The position numbers and the translations under genes are program-made. Shown in pieces: positions 57,190 to 64,000 of a stretch of DNA of 64,000 nt; the stretch's first letter is position 1; every line of letters starts with the position of its first letter. A model generated the notes under the pieces. That model worked only from the letters and a program-made list of their open reading frames with translations. It made no database searches and was not told where the DNA came from. The DNA comes from Pomphorhynchus laevis (Eukaryota > Acanthocephala > Palaeacanthocephala > Echinorhynchida > Pomphorhynchidae). The stretch is from NCBI GenBank assembly GCA_012934845.2, contig WNNJ02003746.1, forward strand, positions 87,537 through 151,536, read 5' to 3'.

Positions 57190-60000
57190 AAAAGTAGAAA
57201 CATGTAAACATAGTTCAGTTATTAAGTCACAACATTCACCCCCACAATGTAGTCTTTATACAGAGAAGGTAAACGTCTTGCACGTCGATTCGGAGCCTCG
57301 TTGTCAACACCAGTGTCTTGATTTTTCATCTGTATTGTGGTAGTCTTCTCGGCATCATTAAGTGTTGACACTTCGCTTCCTTTGTGATCCATCACATGAT
57401 CGAGCGGTGTACCCGAGTTCATCCAATCGTTTCTTGGAAATTCGCGGGCATCAGTTACCGGATAATTATCAGATAACATATCTTTGTCGTTATTTTTGTC
57501 GTTGTCCATCAAATGACGAGGATATCGAGCTAGATCCCGAGTGGAGACGGTACATTCGCGGTTGTCGCCCGTTCTAATTATAGCGAATTTAGGGTTAGCA
57601 TTAATCAAATGGGCTTTCTTTACAGACTTGCAGTACTTAGAACCCGGTGTAAAGTTGCGAACCCAAACAGGTCCACTGCTGGTCAACCAGTGAGGTATTC
57701 CGCTTGACATTGGATGCGATTTTTTTAAATTGAACACACGCTCGTGAGGGGAGAATTTGTAGCAGTACATAGTAAGCTCCTTATTGATTGTAAAGCATCC
57801 GGTAGTTTGTCTTCCCATTTTGAGATCGGTTTGGATAGATCCTTCAGACGCAATCGTATTGCTCGCCAAAGTGAGTTATTTAGTCTCTCTACTTGCCCAT
57901 TCCCTTGTGGTTGGTAAATACTAGAGTGAGTTTAAACTGTTCCTATGCCCTGGATGTAGTTTTGAAATTCTTTCGACGTGAACGCGAGACCCCTATCACT
58001 ATGCATAGACTAAGGGGCCCCAAATAGGCTGAATATCTGACTTAAACACTTGATAACGCAACTCGATGTCATATCACTACATGCAAACGCGAATGGTAAC
58101 GACTATATTTGTCGATGACCGTTAGCATATATCTATTTCGAGAATCAGTGGGTAACGGTCCTTTAAAATCAATCGATAACCTTTCAAAAAGCCTTTCAGA
58201 ACGAATAACGGTTGATTGATTGGGTTTGTGAAACTGAGGCTTTATTTCACTGCATGAGACACACTCCGATACGACTTGCCTAACATCAGAACTCGAGTAC
58301 GGAAGATTCTGAGAACGTACAAAATGATATAATCTGGTAGTTCCAGGGTGACATAATGTCTGGTGAATTCGTTGAAGCTTGGATAGATCATTCGTATGCT
58401 GGGTAGTTGAACATGCGAACGCAACATCGCGCGACGGGGCGTCGGCAGCTTCGTTTTGACTTCCTTGTCGGTAGATGACGTTAAAGTCGAATTCCGATAG
58501 ATCAAGTCGCCAGCGCATTATTTTTTAGTTTTTAATCTTACTGTGGTGTAGTTTATCGAATATAAACGAAACGGAACGCTGGTCTGTGATTATATCGAAT
58601 TGATTAGATGCCACATAGTGTCGCCAATATCGGACGCTCTTAACTAACGTGTATGCTTCCTTTTCGATCGAAGACATTCGAATTGAGGAATTAGGCAAAT
58701 TTTCGAAAAGAACGCAACAGGTCGAGATTGTTGAGAGAGGACAGCGCCAAGTGCATATTCCGATGCATCTGTCTCTATATTGAAACGTTTATCAAAATCT
58801 ATAGGAGCCAGGCTAGATTCAATGATGGAGTCTCGAATGTCAGCGAAGGCACGCAAGGCGTCAATATTCAAAGGGAATTCTTCGGTGCTTAACGGTTTTA
58901 CTCGTTTTGAAAACTGTAGAATCCATTTTGCGTAATGAGAGAACAGTTCGAGAATGCGTTTTAACCCCTTTTTTCTGATGGAACTTTTAGATTCTTTAAT
59001 GCCTCAACTCGTTCACTGTCAGGACGTTTGATGTTATTGCCAATCTCATACCCTAAAATACGGATAGTTTTTGCCTAAAATGCGCATTTCTCATAGTTCA
59101 ATGTGATGTTGTATTTCCTAGTTGCTTCAGTAAATTTCTCGAGATTTTTGTTATGCTCGTTTAAGTCCTTCCCGCAAATAACAACGTCATCCAAGTAGGC
59201 GTAAGTGCCATTTAGTGATTCGGTTTCGATAATCTGGTTAATAAGTCGCTGGAAAACTGAAACTGCATTGGTTAGTCCGAAAGGTACTCTTGTAAATTGA
59301 TATAAACCGCCGTTTGCCTCAAATGCCGTAAATCGTCGCTCTTTTTCTCGTAGTTCAACCTAATGGTATGCGTTTTTAAGATCTATCCGCGAAAATAGGT
59401 TTTGGGTAGCCATTTTATCAATGAAATCATATATGCGTGGTAGAGGATAAGCGTCTAGTTCTGTCAGTCGGTTTACAGTCTGAGAGTAATCAACTACTAG
59501 TCGACATTTATTATTATTTCTGAGAACAATCAACACCTGAGATCGCCAAGGAGACATTGAAGGTTCGATTATTTGTTCTTTTAGCAAACGTTGGATTTCG
59601 AGCTTAATAAAAGCGAGATTTCTAGGGGATTGTCTACGTGTAGGGGTAGTTATAGGCTTCCAATAAATACAACCTGGAGGGAAGAGTTTCGGAGGTTCAA
59701 TCTTCAGTGCGTTGAGTGTACAAATGACGAGTGGATTTCCACTTGGATCGCCACAATTTATGGTGATGGACGAATGTTTGGACAATAATGGCTTTCCTAG
59801 TATTAATGGACAATACGATCCCTCCATTACGAAAAACGTAGAATGATAAGTATTTTCGTTGTAGTTGAATGATACAACAGATTCGCGGAGACATCTCGAA
59901 TGACATCTCTGATCGGCCAAAGAGATTTTTGCATTACACGGGGACGTACGTAATTTGAGATCGGATGCACATCTAGAGTCTATGAAATTTGAAGAACTTC
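57190..60000 (-). mobile_element. Broken Gypsy-type LTR retrotransposon fossil
   Basis: Reading from the high to the low end on the minus strand, the remnant shows an aspartic-protease-like part, reverse transcriptase (EQIIEPSMSPWRSQVLIV, LDAYPLPRIYDFIDKMA, FSRIDLKNAYH), RNase H (FNIETDASEYALGAVLSQQ), an integrase zinc-binding and core region (HPGTTRLYHFVRS, SIDFKGPLPTDSRNRYMLTV) and an integrase C-terminal tail. It is more complete than the remnant at 10.3-12.1 kb but broken in roughly six to eight places and lacks gag. No LTR pair was recognised. Its 5' side abuts a LINE fragment. Confidence 0.87.
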
Positions 60001-60690
60001 CCAGGACATCAATAGAGCTACTTCGAAGTAATTCTGCGACCCATGCCTCACGAGAACACAAGAGATTCGTCATACATGATCTGCCTTTTCTGAAACCATG
60101 ATGTTGAAAGCAAATCTGTCCAGACTCAACCAAGTGACTCATTATCCTTTCGTGAACTATACGCTCCATAGTTTTACTTATATGGCTAGTTGAACTTATA
60201 GGCATGTAGTTACTAGCTGAGTTTCGCATATCTTTTATAAATAGGTACTACCATAGTACGTTTCCAGTCGAGCGGTAATTTGCCAGAATTTAAAGAAAGT
60301 TGAAACAGTATTGCCAAGGGCCAAGAGAGGTGGGCACTCAAGATACGTAAAATAGAGTAAATTCATTTGCAAATTCCTCGGCAATGTCGACCTGAGAAGA
60401 CAATATACAATCATCAACAACCAAGCGAGGAATACCACAGGGAACATTTCCATTTTGGCGCATGTATGACCAAAAATGTTTGGAATTTTGACCAATCAAA
60501 TTTACGAGGTCGTACTCGCAATGAACCCGCTTATTAGTGCAGAGTCGTTTAAAAACATTACGAGCTTGTCTAGAAGATGAGATGAACGATGGGTCATTAC
60601 GTGATAGTTTAAAGGAACGGTTTCGTTCGTACAGTGCTTTCTTGAGATCATGGTCAAACCAAACTGGCTTGCGGTTGTAACGTTTTTGAT
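60001..60690 (-). mobile_element. LINE fragment fused to the Gypsy remnant
   Basis: On the minus strand the order is linker text (KPVWFDHDLKKALYERNRSF, HFWSYMRQNGNVP), then NYMPISSTSHISKTMERIVH and HHGFRKGRSCMTNLLCSREA, the front of a CR1-like reverse transcriptase. It lacks endonuclease and catalytic parts. Its end meets the Gypsy sequence at ~60.0 kb without a spacer, so one element inserted into or recombined with the other. Confidence 0.75.
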
Positions 60691-60757
60691 ACTATTTTTT
60701 CAATCCCTCATTATGATTGAAACGATTAATTATATAGAATTAATAATTAATTAATTA

Positions 60758-61126
60758 TATAGAATTTTAATAAAATAATCTTTTTCACTCTCTCTCTTAT
60801 TTGTAAATAATTAATTTTTATATTTTGTTATCTGCTGTTAGTGAAATAAAAATCCCTCATTATGATTGAAACGATTAATTATCTAGAATTAATAATTAAT
60901 TAATTATCTATAATTAATTATTCACTTGAGAATAATAGTGTTTTACAAAATTAGTGTTTTACACAAACACACGACAATTTTCATAGAAAATAATTTAAAC
61001 AAAATATAATAATTTGTTTTTATTATTTACTAATTTACTTTTTATTTCACTAACAGCAGATAACAAAATATAAAAATTAATTATTTACAAATAAGAGAGA
61101 GTGAAAAAGATTATTTTATTAAAATT
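60758..61126. repeat. Palindromic element with ~95-bp arms
   Basis: AGAATTTTAATAAAATAATC...TGCTGTTAGTGAAATAAAAA (60758-60852) is inverted essentially perfectly at 61031-61126. The phrase ATCCCTCATTATGATTGAAA also occurs directly at ~60703 and ~60851. The centre contains GTGTTTTACACAAACACAC, linking it to the palindrome at 56.9 kb. Confidence 0.75.
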
Positions 61127-61261
61127 CTAATTTTCGATAAAGGCTGTTATCATCTGGAACAAAACTGCATTATATTAACAATCTGTTCATTTTATTAACT
61201 TAATTTATTTACGCATTTATAAAAAATAATGTTCAAATAAAATAAAACACTAATTTACTAG

Positions 61262-62400
61262 CAGCAAAATACATATCTCGTTGGGGTAAAGTGGTTGGAT
61301 GCTTTTGATGTTGGCGTCGAATATTTATGGCAGTTTTTCAAGGATGCTCTGTACCACCTCCTTAATCGTTTCTCACCTCTTCAGAGTAAACTGCTTGACA
61401 TCGATCTCACCGCCTTGGTTTAATAGAGACATAAAACATGCTTTAAAGATTAGACGTAAGGCCTTTAATGACTATCGTAAAGACAGAGCTTATTTCAGCA
61501 CTTATAAGAAATGGCGAAACCTCGTTACGTCCATAATGCGAACTGGTAGGCGATCTTTCGAAAACCAGCTAAGTATAAGCTGTCACCGTGATCCTCACTC
61601 TTTCTTGAGGTATGTGACTGCTAAGCATACGCGCTGTAAACCTATAAATTGCATACATCGTGACGATGGGAAATTCATAACTGATTCTTTGAAGATATCA
61701 AATATGTTTGGAAATCGTTTCCATTCTTTGAATCTTGACCATAAGGATGTGACAATGGGTGATCCGTGTACATTTAAATCGCCCAGAGATGACACCAGAG
61801 ACCTCTTCCGATGTGATGATGTTCTCCAAGAGCTTCGGAAACTTAAATGCAAAGCAGGTGCGGGTCCAGATGGCTTACCGCCAGTATATCTGCGCAACAT
61901 CGCTGACATAATATATCATCCGCTTTACAATATTTTATCTGCGTCTGTTGCTTTTGGCGTTGTTCCTTCTGATTAGCAGAATTCCATCATCTGTCCTATT
62001 TATAAGAAAGGGGATAGTTTGTCCATTGACAATTATAGGCCTATTAGTCTCACTTGCGTGTGTTGTCATGTGCTAGATAGATTGATTAAGCGACGGATAA
62101 TAGAATTTCTAGATAGATTTCAAATTTTGAACCCAGCACAGCATGGCTTCCGAAAAGGTTATTCCACGACTACTAATCTTGTACATGCACGTGAAAATTG
62201 GTATCACTATTATAATCAAGGTATACCAGTTGATGTCATTTTCTTTGATTTCTCAAAAGCGTTCGACTCAGTTAATCACCCACGTCTTATTGAGAAGTTG
62301 AAGCACATTCATCTTGATAAGAGGATCATAAACTGGATTTGTGTATTCCTTTCCAACCGACAAAGTGTCGTATGAGTAAGTGAGTCGCTGTCGAGTCCGG
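61262..62400 (+). mobile_element. LINE1-family copy, middle part
   Basis: Plus-strand frames 61299-61976 and 62019-62375 carry SISPPWFNRDIKHALKIRRK, ELRKLKCKAGAGPDGLPPVY, then IDNYRPISLTCVCCHVLDRL, QHGFRKGYSTTTNLVHAREN and IPVDVIFFDFSKAFDSVNHP. The two frames are in the same phase, split by a TAG (SD*QNS, 61975-61977). The copy begins at the end of the endonuclease and stops before the YADD block, so both ends are missing. It is followed head to tail by another copy at 62.4 kb. Confidence 0.85.
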
Positions 62401-64000
62401 TTCCATGTTTATTACTACCAGTCCATCACAGTCTGGTAGTAATAACAACCGATTGGATAATGACGAACCGAACGTATCTGCTGTCCGCTCAGAAATGGCT
62501 CACAACTCGCAACCGCAAATATCGCGACGACGATCTTCAGTAATAACCGCCCAACCTCAACATGAATCCATAAAATCCTCAATAATGACGCCAGGTAACA
62601 TTCAACATAAAGTAGGCATGGCTAGTTCTGTACTTCTTAGATGTGTTTCAGAAGCAAATGTGATTAACTCTCAAGACACTCCTTCACCCTATAGCATGGC
62701 ATCTGCATATGACTCTCGTCAGGTACCTCGAAGAAGGGAAGACTTTCATAACCGTAAACAGTGTGTAATTATTGCAAACGTAAAAGAATCTGTCGCTATA
62801 AATAGTCAGGCACGATTAGATGACGACTTGGGTCATTTTTAATCCATTCTCTCGGTGGTATTGCATGAATGTCAAGACGAAGTTGTTAATAGCATGAAAA
62901 TAAAGGCCGCTTTTCGTCTCGGTAAGATAAGTAATAAGTTAAGACCCAGACTGCTCAAAGTGGTGTTCAACTCTGCTGAAATTATTCACATAATCTTTAA
63001 CGGCGCACATCGTTTGAAAGGGTCGAATATACGTCTGCTACGCGATCTGAGCATAGATGATCGATTACGTTTGAAAGAGGCTAAATCAGAGTTAGCATGT
63101 CGATTAGAGTTGGGTGAAAAAAATTTGACAATACAAAATTTTCGAGTTGTGCGAAGGCGTCTACATATTCATTGGAATGGACTGTCAGATGTGCTCAATC
63201 CTGCAAATCTTCTTACCACTTTGGCGCCCTCCGCCTAAGACGTGAAATATTCACTGTTTCACCTTGCCTCAATGTCGATCGGTGTATTTGTGAATTTCGA
63301 AAATCTCCTCGCGATTCTTCCTTCAAGTTGAGCACAAATAATGGTGGTTTAAAAATCATTTACTCGAATATTCATAGTCTACTTAATAAGTTAGATGAAA
63401 TTAAATGTCTCTTTCAAGATATCGTACCAGATGTAGTTATTTTCACAGAATCTTGGCTTAGCTCGTCAATAGCAGACGTAGATATATTCATTGAGGTATA
63501 CAGCATAAGTAGAAGTGATAGAGCAGGCAAGATTGATATATTTGTTGTACTCGGTGATTTCAACATGTCATCTGTCAATTGGGTTAATTACACTTCCAAT
63601 GACTCGGATGTCGAGAGTTTGAAGCTACTTGGCTTAATAAACAGATTGGCTCTTAAGCAACATGTCAGTCAGAGTACAAGATTTTCACAGGATTCACATT
63701 CACTTTTGGATTTATGCCTTACTGTATCATATGACATTCCCGATAGATTAAGCGATCTAGACCCAATAGGTCATTCAGATTATATGGTCATTTCGATTGG
63801 TATGAGCGATGTCTACTCACATGGCGTAAATCTGACGTCGTCTGTAAACCCATTTAGAACTGGCTTTGCTCTAGTAAATAAATATCTCGTTGGGGTAAAA
63901 TGGTTGGATGCTTTTGATGTTGGCGTCGAATATTCATGGCAGTTTTTCAGGGATACTCTGTACCACCTCCTTAATCGTTTCTCACCTCTTCAGAGTAAAC
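62401..64000 (+). mobile_element. LINE1-family copy, ORF1 and endonuclease, runs off the window
   Basis: ORF1 (62405-63238) is one frame with a single in-frame stop at 62840-62842. It contains RREDFHNRKQCVIIANVKES, QARLDDDL, IKAAFRLGKISNKLRPRLLK and FRVVRRRLHIHWNG, the LINE ORF1 core also seen in LINE2. ORF2 overlaps its end in another frame and stays open from ~63240 to the window edge with the endonuclease landmarks YSNIHSLLNK, TESWL, SRSDR, GDFNMSSVNW and GHSDYMV. About 60 expected residues are missing between SRSDR and GDFN. The last ~130 bp repeat 61270-61403 almost exactly, confirming that two copies lie in tandem. Confidence 0.85.

Overview
The window is AT-rich animal DNA. Three things indicate this: canonical GT-AG introns (many only 43-80 bp long), a RUVBL1 gene that can be followed exon by exon, and a dense load of non-LTR, Penelope-like and DNA transposons. 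A CFAP43-type axonemal gene implies a species with motile cilia. The repertoire (CR1/Jockey-group LINEs with a zinc-finger ORF1, Penelope-like elements with GIY-YIG, Gypsy remnants) would fit a flatworm or another lophotrochozoan, but that is inference. No rRNA, CRISPR array or clear tRNA gene was seen.

Layout. 0.3-7.3 kb is a giant imperfect palindrome: two ~1.1 kb inverted arms enclose ~4.8 kb. The loop holds a minus-strand multi-exon gene of unknown function, two leader exons encoding a membrane anchor, an array of ~265 bp repeats and a GC-rich SINE-like insert. 7.3-14.4 kb is a transposon graveyard containing Penelope-like fragments, a broken Gypsy remnant and two copies of a repeat called R1 here. 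14.45-19.08 kb is an uninterrupted 1543-codon WD40/coiled-coil gene, probably CFAP43. 19.9-39.6 kb is again almost all transposons: a Penelope-like element with a 13-bp target-site duplication, several CR1-like LINEs nested in another Penelope-like element, and a ~160 bp satellite. 40.15-51.22 kb is RUVBL1 (nine exons, 457 aa, intact), with three introns swollen by MITEs, a LINE fragment and foldback repeats. 54.17-55.98 kb is a single-exon minus-strand gene whose C-terminal third resembles the NUDT9/TRPM2 NUDT9-H ADP-ribose fold but has a degenerate Nudix box. 56.2-64 kb holds small palindromic elements, a broken Gypsy remnant abutting a LINE fragment, and two head-to-tail LINE copies running off the window.

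The host genes do not form a pathway. RUVBL1 is a general chromatin and assembly AAA+ ATPase that also helps assemble axonemal dynein, CFAP43 is a ciliary structural protein, and the NUDT9-like protein may be an ADP-ribose binder. The strongest candidates for something undescribed are the palindrome-enclosed membrane-protein gene and the Nudix-degenerate NUDT9-like protein.
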